A DNA stretch of 64,000 nucleotides from Acidobacteria bacterium RIFCSPLOWO2_12_FULL_68_19 (GCA_001767525.1 MELF01000010.1:132795-196794), one strand, 5' to 3'; shown: positions 17,571-27,673, counted from the stretch's first letter. Translations and numbers: made by a program. The notes: generated by a model from the sequence alone, not told the origin.

Positions 17571-18197
17571 GTGCCTGGTGTGCTCGCTCATCGACCTGTA
17601 GGGCGCTCCACAGGAGTGCTGGTGGCCTGCGCGGTGGCGGCCGGAGGCTGCCGGATGTCCGACGGCGACGCGAAGCGGATTGAGCCGGTCTACGACCGGA
17701 GCACCGGCCGCCTGCAACTGCTGCGGTACGACGCGAACGGCGACGGACGTGTCGATACATGGAGCTACATGGACGGGGCGCGCGTCGTCCGGATCGAGCT
17801 CGATACGAATCACGACCAGACAATCGACCGGTGGGAGTACTACGGCGCCGACCAGCGGATCGAGCGCGTCGGGTCGTCACGCCTCGAGGACGGGACTCCG
17901 GATTCCTGGGCGTACTACGCCGCTGACGGAACGCTGAGCCGGGTCGAGCTTTCGATGAAGCGCAACGGAAACATCAATCGTATCGAGTACTACGCAAGTG
18001 GCGCCATGGTCCGCGCCGAAGAGGACACCAACGGCGACGCCCGGGTCGACAAGTGGGAAAGCTATGACGGTCGCCGCCTCGCCTCGGTCGCATTCGATAC
18101 CACGTTTCGTGGTACGCCCGATCGACGCCTGGTCTACGGCACCGATGGCAGCGCGCGGCTGGAACTACTGCCCGGGACGACGCCATCTCGACCGTAG
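17571..18197 (+). CDS. Probable lipoprotein with repeated calcium-loop-like motifs
   Basis: A 208-residue protein with an N-terminal hydrophobic stretch and a possible lipobox at AAGGC (Cys27). The mature part is a series of about 25-30-residue repeats, each with an aspartate-rich turn (DANGDGRVD, DTNHDQTID, DTNGDARVD) followed by a WEYY/WSYM-like aromatic strand. These turns look like EF-hand or thrombospondin type 3 calcium loops, and the aromatic strands like a repetitive beta-sheet. It starts at GTG 17571. A calcium-binding envelope protein serving the polysaccharide locus is an inference. Confidence 0.6.
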   Translation: MPGVLAHRPVGRSTGVLVACAVAAGGCRMSDGDAKRIEPVYDRSTGRLQLLRYDANGDGRVDTWSYMDGARVVRIELDTNHDQTIDRWEYYGADQRIERVGSSRLEDGTPDSWAYYAADGTLSRVELSMKRNGNINRIEYYASGAMVRAEEDTNGDARVDKWESYDGRRLASVAFDTTFRGTPDRRLVYGTDGSARLELLPGTTPSRP

Positions 18198-18287
18198 TGG
18201 TCTCTTTATTGCATAATTCACTATTCGGGAGATTGTCGACCGCTGGTGGGCGTGGGGAGTGGAGTCGGGCGGCCATCCAGCCGAAAC

Positions 18288-18299
18288 TGTACAGGTACA
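18288..18299. promoter_or_regulatory. Palindromic operator-like site before the envelope genes
   Basis: TGTAC-AG-GTACA is a perfect 12-base inverted repeat in the 164-base gap 18198-18361. An AT-rich stretch (18203-18235), unusual for this genome, lies just upstream and may hold a promoter, but I could not assign convincing boxes. The following gene has a good GAGGAG ribosome site. Confidence 0.3.
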
Positions 18300-18361
18300 A
18301 GGAATTGCGCGGGCTGACCGATCGTCGGGACGAGGGAAGGCATTTACGAGCGAGGAGCATC

Positions 18362-18907
18362 ATGCGTCACATTGCTGTCGTTGTTCTGGCCGCAGCGGCG
18401 TGGCTGGCGATATCGGACCGCGCCAGCGCGCAGGCGCCGGCCGCCGCTGCTCGACCCCAGACCCTCATCGGCGGGACGGTGGTCCCTCCAAACGAGGCCG
18501 CCACCATCAATGGTACGGTCGTGAGCCCGACGGGTGAGCCGCTCACCAACGTCGTTGCGCAGGCGCGGAATCTGCTGACCGCGCAGATCAGCGGATCGAC
18601 GGAGACCGGCAGCACGGGCGCATACACGATCACGAACCTGCCGCCCGGCATCTACGTGATGGAAATCGTCGATGTCGATGGGCAGATCATCGGCGTGAGC
18701 GCCTACGTCGCCGCGGCGGCTGGCGCCACGGTCGCAGCGTCCATCACCGCGACGAGCGGCATCTTGAGCGCCGTCGGCACGGTCACCGGTCTCGCGGCCA
18801 CGCTGACGACTGCGGCGGCCGAGAGCGTGAAGTTCGCGGCGGCCGCGGCGGGGGTCGCCGGAGTCGTGGCGCCGCCGGCGGTTCCGACTGCGAGTCCATC
18901 GCGCTGA
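18362..18907 (+). CDS. Secreted protein with carboxypeptidase-regulatory-like domain
   Basis: A 181-residue exported protein. Start at ATG 18362 is set by GAGGAG five bases upstream and gives a clean signal peptide cleaved after ASA (about residue 24). Residues 45-110 form a small beta-sandwich like the carboxypeptidase regulatory (CarboxypepD_reg/SdrD B-like) fold: INGTVVSPTGEPLTNV to LPPGIYVMEIVD. The remainder is Ala/Thr/Val-rich and poorly ordered. Such domains often occur in surface proteins of this lineage. It overlaps the next gene if that begins at CTG 18904. Confidence 0.6.
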   Translation: MRHIAVVVLAAAAWLAISDRASAQAPAAAARPQTLIGGTVVPPNEAATINGTVVSPTGEPLTNVVAQARNLLTAQISGSTETGSTGAYTITNLPPGIYVMEIVDVDGQIIGVSAYVAAAAGATVAASITATSGILSAVGTVTGLAATLTTAAAESVKFAAAAAGVAGVVAPPAVPTASPSR

Positions 18908-20124
18908 GCGAGCGTCCAATTCGGGTCCGGGACGCGATTGTCCTCGTGCTCCTCGGCACGGCTCCGGCATTCGGTCAAACCACGCCGGATCCCGATGCCG
19001 AGGCGAGCATGCGCTTCGGCCCCCTCTCGCTGAGATCGACCTTCGCGCTGCGCAATATCGGCGTCGACACGAACGTGTTCAACGAAGCCGACACCGCGAC
19101 TCCCCAGAGCGATTTCACGATGACGTTCACGCCGACGACCAACCTGTGGTTCCGGATGGGTCGGACCTGGATCACCGGCCTGGTCAACGTTGACTGGGTG
19201 TACTACCGCCGGTTCGTGTCGGAGCGCTCCGCCAATTCGACCTACCAGGTCGGCGTGGCGCGGACGTTCAACCGCCTCTCGCTCGGGGGCGCCGTGCGCC
19301 GCCTCAGCACCCGCGAGCGTCCAGGGTTCGAGATCGACGCGCGGTCGCAGCGCCTCGAAGTGGAGTGGAACGGCAACGTCGAAATGCGCACCCTTGGAAA
19401 GACCTTCGTGGGTGTCCGAACGTCGCGACGCGGTGTCGAGTTCGACCGCTTTGCGATGTTCCGCGAGACGAACCTCGCGCAGGAACTGAACCGAACGACC
19501 ACGGCGCGAGCGGTCTTCGTGCGGTATGCGATGACTCCGCTGACCACCGTACTCGTCGAAGTGGGCCGCGAGCACGACCGGTTCGTCTTTTCGCCGTTCC
19601 GGGACGCCGACTCGACCCGGGTCACCGGTACGGCCAGTTTTCAGCCGCTGGCGCTCCTCAACGGGAGCGCGACGGTCGGGTACCGCCACTTCACCCCGCT
19701 GGTGACCGATGTCCCTCCATTCCGGGGTGCGACAACCGCAATGGCGCTGTCGTACAGCCTGCTGGGCACCACCCGTTTTGGCGTCGAGGCGAACCGGGAC
19801 GTACAGCCGTCCTTCGAGTTCGAGCATCCGTACTACGTGGACACCGGGTTGACGCTGTCCGTGCAGCAGCAGGTGTTCGGCCCCTTCGACCTGCTGGGCC
19901 GGGTGACCACCCGGCGCCTCGCCTATCGGAACCGGCTGGGCGTCCGCCTGGAGGTCGCCAATCGGACGGATCGGGTCGGCGGATTCGGCATCGGTGGCGG
20001 ATACCGACTTGGGACCGACAAGCGCGTTGGTTTCCTCATCGAACGACAGAATCGGAGATCCAACCTCGACGAGAACCAGTTTGCCGGCGTACGGTTCGGC
20101 ATGTCGTTGACGTATGAGCGGTAG
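18904..20124 (+). CDS. Outer-membrane beta-barrel of the polysaccharide locus
   Basis: A roughly 406-residue outer-membrane protein whose frame has no good conventional start. The first GTG (18946) would leave only ten residues before the signal cleavage at AFGQ. Reading from CTG 18904, which overlaps the upstream TGA as CTGA, gives a normal signal peptide (charged SERPIRVRD, then AIVLVLLGTAPAFGQ). The mature part has many amphipathic strands with terminal aromatic residues and ends in LTYER, like the beta-barrel porin families seen with exopolysaccharide export genes. It overlaps the SLBB gene by 11 bases. Confidence 0.65.
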   Translation: MSERPIRVRDAIVLVLLGTAPAFGQTTPDPDAEASMRFGPLSLRSTFALRNIGVDTNVFNEADTATPQSDFTMTFTPTTNLWFRMGRTWITGLVNVDWVYYRRFVSERSANSTYQVGVARTFNRLSLGGAVRRLSTRERPGFEIDARSQRLEVEWNGNVEMRTLGKTFVGVRTSRRGVEFDRFAMFRETNLAQELNRTTTARAVFVRYAMTPLTTVLVEVGREHDRFVFSPFRDADSTRVTGTASFQPLALLNGSATVGYRHFTPLVTDVPPFRGATTAMALSYSLLGTTRFGVEANRDVQPSFEFEHPYYVDTGLTLSVQQQVFGPFDLLGRVTTRRLAYRNRLGVRLEVANRTDRVGGFGIGGGYRLGTDKRVGFLIERQNRRSNLDENQFAGVRFGMSLTYER

Positions 20125-21016
20125 AGCGGGCGCCTGGGTGCTGGTCGCGCTGACACTCGGCGCGACCGCACCCGCCTCGGGACAGGGACCGCCGCAGGCT
20201 GCGCCGCCGACCCCTGTCGCGCCGCCTGGCGGCCAGCCCGGCGCCAACTACGTCGTGGGCCCGCAGGACGTTCTCGTCATCACCTTCTACGACCAGCCCG
20301 AACTGACCGGCAAGTTCACCGTGGAAACCGACGGTTCGTTCACCTTCCCGCTGATCGGCCGCGTGAACATCGGCGGGATGACCCTCCGTGGCGTCGAAGC
20401 GGAGCTCCGACGGGAGCTCGTCAATCGGGGCTTCTTCAGGGACCCGCAATTGCTCGTGGCTGTCGAGTCGTACCGGAGCCAGCGGATCTACATCGTTGGT
20501 GAGGTCCGGACACCCGGCGCGTACCCGTTGTCCGGCGACATGCGCCTGGTCGAGGCGCTCGCGCTTGCCGGGTCGACGCTGCCCACGGCGAGCGGTGAGG
20601 CCGTCATCGTGCACCAATCCGATCAGTCGTTGGTGCTCCAGCCGACATCGGCCGCGGTGGCGGAGTCGCGTGATGGGGGCTCCGACAACGTCGTGCGGGT
20701 CGACCTGCGCGAGCTGGAGAACGGCGACCTGACGCAGAACGTACAGCTCCGGAGCGGCGACACGATTTTCGTGCTGCGCGCCGAAAGCGTGTACGTCTTC
20801 GGCCAGGTCAGGAATCCCGGCGCGTATCCGTTGCGGCAGAAAAACACGACCGTGCTCCAGGCGCTGTCGCTGGCCGGAGGCGTGAGCGATCGCGGCGCCA
20901 CCGGCCGAATCCAGATCATCCGCATCGTCGACGGGAAGAAGCAGGAAATAGACGCCGACCTGACCGATTTCGTGCTGCCGCGCGACACCATCATCGTTCC
21001 CGAACGGTTCTTCTAG
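20114..21016 (+). CDS. Wza-like polysaccharide export protein (Poly_export + SLBB)
   Basis: A 300-residue periplasmic/outer-membrane export component. It has a signal peptide (cleavage near ASGQ, residue 24), a proline-rich linker, a Poly_export domain (residues 45-130, beginning YVVGPQDVLVITFYDQPEL), and two SLBB beta-grasp domains, the second at VFGQVRNPGAYPL. There is no lipobox cysteine, unlike E. coli Wza. It likely works with the kinase at 14440 and the barrel just upstream to move polymer across the outer membrane. Confidence 0.9.
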   Translation: MSGRAGAWVLVALTLGATAPASGQGPPQAAPPTPVAPPGGQPGANYVVGPQDVLVITFYDQPELTGKFTVETDGSFTFPLIGRVNIGGMTLRGVEAELRRELVNRGFFRDPQLLVAVESYRSQRIYIVGEVRTPGAYPLSGDMRLVEALALAGSTLPTASGEAVIVHQSDQSLVLQPTSAAVAESRDGGSDNVVRVDLRELENGDLTQNVQLRSGDTIFVLRAESVYVFGQVRNPGAYPLRQKNTTVLQALSLAGGVSDRGATGRIQIIRIVDGKKQEIDADLTDFVLPRDTIIVPERFF

Positions 21017-21019
21017 GCT

Positions 21020-22639
21020 CTGAACCCGACCGCTCCCTCCACCCACACGATCGATCACCGCGGCGTCAATCCGCCGTCGGCGCAGCGTGCCACTCCGCCC
21101 CTCAGCGCCGGCGCGATTCCGGCCGGCGACGACGACCGGATCCCGCGACTCTTCCTCGGGGCGACCGACGTCGCGGTGCTCGGGCTGACGTTTCTCGGCG
21201 CCTACGCCCTGGCGCCGGCAGTACAGCGCGCGCTGCTGCCGGGGGGCCGGCTTGCCGGCCTGCTCCCGGCGATCGTCCCGGTTCCACCCGCTCTCGCGCC
21301 TGAATTCGTTCCCCTCGAGGAGGTCATCTGGCTGCTCATCGCCACGGCGCCGGCCACGCTGGTGGTCATGGAGCTGGCGGGCGGTTACAGCCGGCTGCTC
21401 CCCCAGTCGGTGCTGCGGCTCGTGGGCACCGCGGCACTGGCCCAGACGATCGCCATCAGCTTCGGTGCGCTGATCGGCGTCGCGCTGAAACTGTCCAGCT
21501 CGAGCCGCGTCGTCATCTTCACGTACGGCGCGCTGTCGGCGCTCGGTCTCATCGCCTATCGAGGCGCCGTCTGGGGCTATCAGCGACGCCGTGCCGCCGC
21601 AGGCGTCTACGCGAAGAACGTGCTGCTCATCGGGCAGCCGCGCGCCATCGAATGGATGGTCGAGCACTTCCGCCGGCACGTATCGGAACGTGACTTCCGT
21701 CTGGCGGGATGGTTGCGTGTGCCGTCACCGCCCGGGCACGTCCCCGAGCGGCGCCGCGACGACGCGCTCCGCCAGATTCCGATCGAGCGGCTCGGCGAGG
21801 TCGAAGAACTGGGCGAACTGTTGATCCACCAGCCCATTCACGAGGTGGTGGCCATCCAATCGCTGATCGATCGCAACTGGCTCAGGCCGGTGATGGAGCA
21901 ATGCGGGTACTTCCGCATCCGGCTTCGCGTCGTGCCCGACGCATTGATGTCGAACCTCCGGCACCTGCAGCTCACCTTCCCCACCGATCCGCTGCGGTTG
22001 CCCGAAGTGGTGCTGTCGCCCCCCTACGTCGACGCCGATGTGCTGTTCGTCAAGCGACTGATCGACATCGTCGTGTCGGCGACGCTGCTGGTGCTGCTGT
22101 CGCCGCTCCTTCTTCTCATTGCCGTCGCGATCAAGATGACGACGCCGCACCTCCCCGCCTTCTATCCCTGGCACGTCGTCGGCCTGAGCGGCCGTCCGTT
22201 CACCGGCTACAAGTTCACGACGATGGTCGCCGATGCCGACGAGCAGAAGCGGCGCCTGATGGCCCGCAACGAGATGCAGGGCCCCGTCTTCAAGATCCAG
22301 GACGACCCCCGGGTGACGCCGCTCGGCCGCTTCCTGCGCAAGTACAGTCTCAACGAGCTGCCGCAGCTCTGGAGCGTGCTGAAAGGCGACATGAGCCTGG
22401 TGGGACCGAGGCCGGCGGGACCGCACGAGCTGGCCCGATACGAGCTCTGGCACAAGCGAAAGCTCTCGGTGAAGCCGGGCATCACCTGCCTCTGGCAGGT
22501 CAGCGGCCGCAACCGGATCAGCGATTTCGACGATTGGGTGCGTCTCGACCTCGAGTACATCGAGCGCTGGAGCCTCTGGCTCGACGCGCGCATCCTCGCC
22601 CGCACGGTCTGGACCGTGTTGTCGGGCAGCGGCTCGTAG
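21020..22639 (+). CDS. Initiating sugar-phosphate transferase (WbaP/ExoY type)
   Basis: A polyprenyl-phosphate sugar-1-phosphate transferase that starts repeat-unit assembly on undecaprenyl phosphate. The N-terminal half has about four membrane segments and a nucleotide-binding-like middle region (VLLIGQPRAIEWM). The C-terminal catalytic domain has KRLIDIVV, GYKFTTM, LRKYSLNELPQL, DMSLVGPRP and KPGITCLWQVSGRN. The frame is open from CTG 21020, three bases after the exporter stop, and the first GTG is at 21176; coding-like sequence upstream of that GTG favours the CTG, giving 539 residues. The sugar used cannot be told. Confidence 0.88.
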   Translation: MNPTAPSTHTIDHRGVNPPSAQRATPPLSAGAIPAGDDDRIPRLFLGATDVAVLGLTFLGAYALAPAVQRALLPGGRLAGLLPAIVPVPPALAPEFVPLEEVIWLLIATAPATLVVMELAGGYSRLLPQSVLRLVGTAALAQTIAISFGALIGVALKLSSSSRVVIFTYGALSALGLIAYRGAVWGYQRRRAAAGVYAKNVLLIGQPRAIEWMVEHFRRHVSERDFRLAGWLRVPSPPGHVPERRRDDALRQIPIERLGEVEELGELLIHQPIHEVVAIQSLIDRNWLRPVMEQCGYFRIRLRVVPDALMSNLRHLQLTFPTDPLRLPEVVLSPPYVDADVLFVKRLIDIVVSATLLVLLSPLLLLIAVAIKMTTPHLPAFYPWHVVGLSGRPFTGYKFTTMVADADEQKRRLMARNEMQGPVFKIQDDPRVTPLGRFLRKYSLNELPQLWSVLKGDMSLVGPRPAGPHELARYELWHKRKLSVKPGITCLWQVSGRNRISDFDDWVRLDLEYIERWSLWLDARILARTVWTVLSGSGS

Positions 22640-22675
22640 CAGCCGCGAACCCGCGGCCCCCTCAGCTCGACATCC

Positions 22676-24739
22676 ATGTGCGGCATAGCCGGATTCACGG
22701 GGGATTTCGCAGCCGGCCTCCTTGGAAGGATGGAGCGGGCGCTCGTCCACCGCGGTCCCGACGATGGCGGCCAGGTCGTGTTCGCTCTGCCGGGAACCGG
22801 CGTCGGCCTGGTCAATCGGCGGCTTGCCATCCAGGACCTCACGTCAGCCGGCCACCAGCCCATGACCCTGCGCTGCCCTGCGTGCGCGTTGGTCGACGCA
22901 CGCGACGAGGAGCGGATCTGGCTGACGTTCAATGGCGAGATCTACAACTTCCCTGAGCTTCGCGAGCAGCTCGCACGCTCGGGCCACCGTTTCTTCTCGC
23001 GCTCCGATTCCGAGGTCGTTCTGCACCTCTACGCGTCATGCGGACCGGAGATGTTCGCGCGGTTGAACGGCATCTTCGCTCTTGCCATTTACGACGGTCG
23101 CACCTCCGGACATCGCGCGGGAATCTGCTCCGGCGATGTGCTCCTGGCCCGCGACGGCATCGGAGTGAAGCCGCTGTACTACAGCGAATCCGCCCGCGGC
23201 GTCCTGTTTGCCTCCGAACTGAAGGCCCTGCTGCACTGCGGCCCTGGGTACATCGCGCGAAGCCTCGATCCGATTGCCGTCAGCCAGTATCTGGCCTACC
23301 AGTCGGTGCCTGCGCCACGCACGGTGCTGGAATCGGTGCGGAAGGTCCACCCCGGAGAATTCCTGGTCGTGCGGCGAGGGCGTATCGAGGCGCGGAACAC
23401 CTTCTACCGCCTGCCGGCGCCCGCAACGCGATCGCCCGAGACGCTCGACACGCTCGCCGATCGGTTCCGCGAGAAGCTGATCGCCGCCGTATCCCGACAG
23501 CTGATCTCCGACGTGCCGATCGGCGCGTTCCTCTCCGGAGGACTCGACTCGAGCGCGGTGGTAGCGATGGTCCACAAGGCACAGCCGGGCTACCGAGTGC
23601 CGTGTTATACGATGGCCTTCGACGATGACTTCGCTGCCGAAGGCAGTCCGTCCGATCTCCCGTTTGCCGAACGTGTGGCGCGCCACCTGAACGTCCACCT
23701 CATACCGGTCCACGCCGGGCCGCGAGTCGTGGATCGGCTGGAAGAAGTGATGCACGCCCTCGACGAGCCGACGGGGGACCCGGCGCCCATCAACGCGTAT
23801 CTCATTTCCGAGCGGGCGCATCGCGACGGCTTGAAGGTGCTCCTCTCGGGCGCCGGGGCCGACGATATCCTGGGCGGCTACCGGCGGCACCTGTGGCTCG
23901 GAAGCGAGCGGCTCTGGGAGGCAATGCCGGCATCGCTCCGCCGGCGTGTCGCGGCGTGGGCGGGGCGGCGGCGCGATGGGCACGCGGCGATGTCCGGCGC
24001 CGCGGTTTCCGCGCGCCGGCTCGTGAAACTGCTGAGCCAGGCGGATCGGCCGCAGGCGCTCCGATTGATCGGGCGTCTCCAGACGATCGATCCGCGCCTG
24101 CACGCGTCGTTGCTCAGCCCGTCTCTCCTCGCCGATCTGCCCGCGGGGAGCGTCGCGCTGCCGCTGCTCGAGACCCTCGACCATCTCCCGCCAGACGCCG
24201 ATCCGCTCACGATGATGCTGCATCTGGAGCAGCGCCATTTCCTGGCGGACCACAATCTCAATTACCTCGACAAGACGACGATGGCGTTTGGGGTGGAAGG
24301 CCGCGTGCCCCTGCTCGATCTCGAGCTGGTGGAATTCGTCGCGACGGTCCCTTCGCGCTTCAAGGTGGCCGGTCGCGAGGGGAAATATCTCTTCAAGAAG
24401 GCGATGGAGCCCTACCTCCCGCGGGAAGTGATCTACAGGCAGAAGACCGGGTTCGGTGTTCCGCTGCGCCGGTGGATGGCCGGAGACCTGCGGGAGGCGG
24501 TCTCAGATGTGCTGACGCCCCAGGCGATCCGGGATCGGGGCGTGTTCAACGGCGCGGTCGTGCAGAGCCTGATCGCGCGAACCCAGACAGGCGAGGTCGA
24601 CGGCGCGTATCCATTGTTCTCGCTCTTCGCATTCGAGACCTGGTGTCGTCGGTTTCTCGATTCCATGCCGACCACGGATCCGATCGCCGCGGCAACACCG
24701 CTCGCGCCCTCCCCGGGCCCGGTCGGACAGGGAGCATGA
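22676..24739 (+). CDS. asnB: Glutamine-dependent asparagine synthase-like amidotransferase
   Basis: A 687-residue two-domain enzyme. The glutaminase domain begins MCGIAGF, the cysteine after Met being the nucleophile, with HRGPDD and NGEIYN. The synthetase domain holds the ATP pyrophosphatase loop SGGLDSSA near residue 288 and the C-terminal YRQKTGFGVPL segment. Members encoded in polysaccharide clusters are thought to amidate sugar acids rather than aspartate. It starts at ATG 22676 after a 36-base gap. A 27-codon frame (24736-24819) links its stop to the next gene through an ATGA overlap. Confidence 0.9.
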   Translation: MCGIAGFTGDFAAGLLGRMERALVHRGPDDGGQVVFALPGTGVGLVNRRLAIQDLTSAGHQPMTLRCPACALVDARDEERIWLTFNGEIYNFPELREQLARSGHRFFSRSDSEVVLHLYASCGPEMFARLNGIFALAIYDGRTSGHRAGICSGDVLLARDGIGVKPLYYSESARGVLFASELKALLHCGPGYIARSLDPIAVSQYLAYQSVPAPRTVLESVRKVHPGEFLVVRRGRIEARNTFYRLPAPATRSPETLDTLADRFREKLIAAVSRQLISDVPIGAFLSGGLDSSAVVAMVHKAQPGYRVPCYTMAFDDDFAAEGSPSDLPFAERVARHLNVHLIPVHAGPRVVDRLEEVMHALDEPTGDPAPINAYLISERAHRDGLKVLLSGAGADDILGGYRRHLWLGSERLWEAMPASLRRRVAAWAGRRRDGHAAMSGAAVSARRLVKLLSQADRPQALRLIGRLQTIDPRLHASLLSPSLLADLPAGSVALPLLETLDHLPPDADPLTMMLHLEQRHFLADHNLNYLDKTTMAFGVEGRVPLLDLELVEFVATVPSRFKVAGREGKYLFKKAMEPYLPREVIYRQKTGFGVPLRRWMAGDLREAVSDVLTPQAIRDRGVFNGAVVQSLIARTQTGEVDGAYPLFSLFAFETWCRRFLDSMPTTDPIAAATPLAPSPGPVGQGA

Positions 24740-24812
24740 TGAATCCCGCGGATCGAGAACCCCGTCGCGGCAGCTTCGTCGTCTTCTCGGCTGAGCGTCC
24801 GCTTCGGCCCCG

Positions 24813-26498
24813 ATGCTGACGTCGAGCGCCGTTCGTCACAGCAGCCCGGACAGCGCCACGCGCCCGCGCAATACGCGGAGGCAGGCTACTCCGCGCGCCT
24901 TCTGCGTGGCCGTCGTCCTGGTCGCCGGGCTTGCGCTTTTCGGCATGGCGTTTTCCATACGCGCGCAGGCGCTCCGAGGCGACGACTTCGCGCTCGTGCA
25001 GGCATTCACGGGACAACCATTCCAACGGTCCCTGCGGCGCGCGTTTGCGAGCTGGGACGACGTCCTGGGCGCATCGCCCTGGGCGGCTGGTGCGGAGCCC
25101 TATCAGTTGATTCGACCGACGACGGGGCTGTCGTTCTTCGTGAATGCCGAGGTATGCGGCGCCGGACCCGCGTGCCTCGCGGCGGGCAACGTGGTTCTTC
25201 TGCTGCTGGCCGGGGCCGCGCTGTGCGCGGCCGGTCGGATGATTCAGTTGCCGCAGACTGCCGCGCTCGCTGCGCCGGTCCTCTTCTGGGTGAACCCGGG
25301 CGCAATCTCTTCGCAGCTGGCAATTGCCGACCGAACCGAGGCGATCGCCGGCCTGGCGCTGCTGGCTGCGCTGCTCGCGTATCACAAGTGTCGACGCGCC
25401 GTCTCGACGGGGTACTGGGCCGTGTGGTTTGCGGCAGCTGTCGCCGCCAGCGCCGCGGCCATGGGCGCGAAAGAAACAGCCGTGCTCACGCCGGGCATTC
25501 TGGTGGGACAGGCGCTCATACTCGGCGACTGGAGACAACGGCGACGGTTCTTCCCCGGCGAGGTCGTGGTCCTGCTCTGCCTCCTGCTCGGATACCTCGC
25601 CGCGCGGGCCGCGGTGCTGGGTACGGTGGGCGGGCAGTACGGATCGGTGACTCCCGGTATCGCCGACATCCCGGTAAACCTGGTTCGTGCGGCGGGCGCA
25701 CTGCTCTTCTTCAATCGGCAGCACCTGCCTGCAAATCCGTTCGTGACGACGGCGGTTGCAGGGGCGATCGTCTCGCTCGTCCTCATAGCGGCGGCCGAAG
25801 CCCGGACATCCTCGCTGCGGCGGTTCGCGTGGATCGCCTTCGTCGCAGCCGCCGCGAGCGCGCCGGCGCTGGCGACACAGGTGTTCGCGCGGCTGCTTTT
25901 CATTCCTGCGGCCATGCTGACGCTGACGATCGCGTTGGCTGCGGCGGCCCCACAGGCCCGTCTCCGGCAGATCGCGGCGTTCGGAGCAGCGTCGTTGGTG
26001 CTCCTCAATTTTCTCCACATCTACGCGACCGAGCTTCGCAGCATGCAGGTGGCCAGCCGCCGGACAACGGTGGAGCTCGCCGCCCTGACGAGGCTCGTGG
26101 AGCAGAGTCCACGACCATCAGTGGTGATCGGGTTCCCTGCCGGCGCCGGGGGGATGGCCGTCTTCCACCGGTCGTTCGACGTGGCGATCCGAGCGACCGC
26201 CACCAGGGCGCAGCAGCCGATCGTGGGGCTGATTGGGTCGCAAACGCCGCAGCCACGCTGCGATGTCCGCATCGAGTTCGCGTCTTCCACCGTGGCCGCG
26301 TCGACGACACCTCCGTGTGAGCTCGTGCTTCCGAACTATCCGGGCCGGCCGCTGGCAGACGCCGCTGTCGCGACGAGATTCACGGGCCTTGGTCCGGTTA
26401 CCGTCGAGTCGCCCACGCGGGTGGTCGTCGACGTCGATCGCAGCCAGTGGGATGTGATCGTTCCGAAGGCGCCGGGGCAGTGGGTGCGGCTCGAATGA
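24813..26498 (+). CDS. GT-C fold membrane glycosyltransferase-like protein, copy 1
   Basis: A 561-residue protein with about ten to twelve membrane segments and a soluble C-terminal domain of about 150 residues. Features of polyprenyl-phosphate-sugar-dependent GT-C enzymes are visible: an acidic pair in the first loop (LRGDDF, residues 57-58), a RPTTG segment, and a lysine-glutamate pair (GAKETA, near residue 219). These resemble TMTC/PMT-like transferases. The acceptor is unknown. A diverged paralogue lies at 31812-33458. It starts at ATG 24813 and its stop overlaps the next small gene as ATGA. Confidence 0.65.
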   Translation: MLTSSAVRHSSPDSATRPRNTRRQATPRAFCVAVVLVAGLALFGMAFSIRAQALRGDDFALVQAFTGQPFQRSLRRAFASWDDVLGASPWAAGAEPYQLIRPTTGLSFFVNAEVCGAGPACLAAGNVVLLLLAGAALCAAGRMIQLPQTAALAAPVLFWVNPGAISSQLAIADRTEAIAGLALLAALLAYHKCRRAVSTGYWAVWFAAAVAASAAAMGAKETAVLTPGILVGQALILGDWRQRRRFFPGEVVVLLCLLLGYLAARAAVLGTVGGQYGSVTPGIADIPVNLVRAAGALLFFNRQHLPANPFVTTAVAGAIVSLVLIAAAEARTSSLRRFAWIAFVAAAASAPALATQVFARLLFIPAAMLTLTIALAAAAPQARLRQIAAFGAASLVLLNFLHIYATELRSMQVASRRTTVELAALTRLVEQSPRPSVVIGFPAGAGGMAVFHRSFDVAIRATATRAQQPIVGLIGSQTPQPRCDVRIEFASSTVAASTTPPCELVLPNYPGRPLADAAVATRFTGLGPVTVESPTRVVVDVDRSQWDVIVPKAPGQWVRLE

Positions 26499-26707
26499 AG
26501 GTGCAGTTGCAGGTACTCGAGCTGCGAGCGTGCGACAACATGCTGGAACGCATCCCCGTGCTCCTGCGGCCCGCATATCGCGTCGTCAGCCGGGTGTTTT
26601 CCGGCTGCAAGGATTCCTGGCTGCTGGTGGCGCGAAAGCCTCCGGGGTGGACGGCTTGCCGGAGTCTGCCCGAGGTCGAGCTGAGGCAAATCATGGAGGC
26701 GAGGTAG
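26495..26707 (+). CDS. Small hypothetical protein coupled to the GT-C gene
   Basis: A 70-residue open frame starting at ATG 26495 in an ATGA overlap with the GT-C stop and ending 9 bases before the epimerase. It has a basic, partly hydrophobic composition and ends VEVE-like/QIMEAR. The stretch [13 protein letters not shown] resembles the last strand of class I methyltransferases, so it may be a detached C-terminal remnant of such an enzyme rather than an independent protein. Codon use fits its neighbours. Confidence 0.4.
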   Translation: MKVQLQVLELRACDNMLERIPVLLRPAYRVVSRVFSGCKDSWLLVARKPPGWTACRSLPEVELRQIMEAR

Positions 26708-26716
26708 GCGCCTGGC

Positions 26717-27673
26717 GTGAGAACCCTCGTGACGGGTGGAGCCGGCTTCATCGGCAGCCACTTCGTGGATCGGCTGCTCGCGGCGGGGCATGACGTCGTC
26801 GCCTACGACAACTTCTCGACCGGCCAGGAGCGTTTTCTCGACCAGGCGCTCACGCACCCGCGATTTCAGCTGATTCGGGGGGACCTGCTCGATCGGCCCG
26901 CCCTCGCCGCGGGCGCGCAGGGAATCGACCTCGTGTTTCACTTCGCGGCCAATGCCGACGTCAGGTTCGGCCTCGAGTGGCCCGAGCGCGATCTGCAGCA
27001 GAACGCGGTCGCGACCTTCAACGTGCTGGAGGCGATGCGCGCGAACGGGGTGACGCGCATCGTGTTCGCCTCGACCGGGTCGGTCTACGGCGAGCCGGAC
27101 GTGTTCCCGACGCCGGAAGACGCGCCCTTTCCGCGCCAGACGTCGCTCTACGGCGCAGCGAAGCTCGCCGGCGAAGCGCTCGTGCAGGCGTACTGCGAGG
27201 GATACGGCTTCCAGGGCTACATTTTCAGGTTCGTGTCGATTCTCGGTGAGCGCTACTCGCATGGACACGTGTTCGATTTCTACAGGCAGCTGCGCGCGCA
27301 CCCGGACACGCTCCACGTCCTGGGCGATGGCCACCAGCGCAAGTCGTACATTTACGTGCACGACTGTCTCGACGCCATCTTCTGCGCCCTCGAGCGCGCG
27401 GTCAATCGCGTGAACATCTTCAATCTGGGAACCGACGAGTATTGTGAGGTGAACGACTCGGTCCGGTGGTTGACCCGCGAGCTCGGTCTGTCGCCGGTTC
27501 TATCGTACACCGGCGGCGCCCGCGGCTGGGTCGGGGACAGCCCGTTCATCTTTCTCGACTGCCGGAGAATTCGCTCGCTCGGGTGGCGGCCGGCCCTGTC
27601 GATTCAGGACGCGATCGTGCGCACGGTCCGGTACCTGCGGGCGAACGAATGGCTGCTCGACGCGCGCCGATGA
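26717..27673 (+). CDS. NAD-dependent nucleotide-sugar epimerase/dehydratase
   Basis: A 318-residue extended short-chain dehydrogenase. It has the Rossmann motif [10 protein letters not shown] (residues 6-15), the catalytic serine in ASTGSVYG and the YxxxK pair in [10 protein letters not shown], and a substrate-domain motif [12 protein letters not shown]. It is of the UDP-glucose 4-epimerase type; the exact sugar cannot be read. GTG 26717 is the only start that keeps the first strand. Its stop overlaps the next gene as ATGA. A decayed copy of its first 24 codons is at 33503-33577. Confidence 0.87.
   Translation: MRTLVTGGAGFIGSHFVDRLLAAGHDVVAYDNFSTGQERFLDQALTHPRFQLIRGDLLDRPALAAGAQGIDLVFHFAANADVRFGLEWPERDLQQNAVATFNVLEAMRANGVTRIVFASTGSVYGEPDVFPTPEDAPFPRQTSLYGAAKLAGEALVQAYCEGYGFQGYIFRFVSILGERYSHGHVFDFYRQLRAHPDTLHVLGDGHQRKSYIYVHDCLDAIFCALERAVNRVNIFNLGTDEYCEVNDSVRWLTRELGLSPVLSYTGGARGWVGDSPFIFLDCRRIRSLGWRPALSIQDAIVRTVRYLRANEWLLDARR

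Noticed and set aside
24736..24819. 27-codon frame linking asnB and the GT-C gene
   Set aside because: It has an ATGA overlap at the front and overlaps the next start, so it may aid coupling, but nothing supports a functional peptide.
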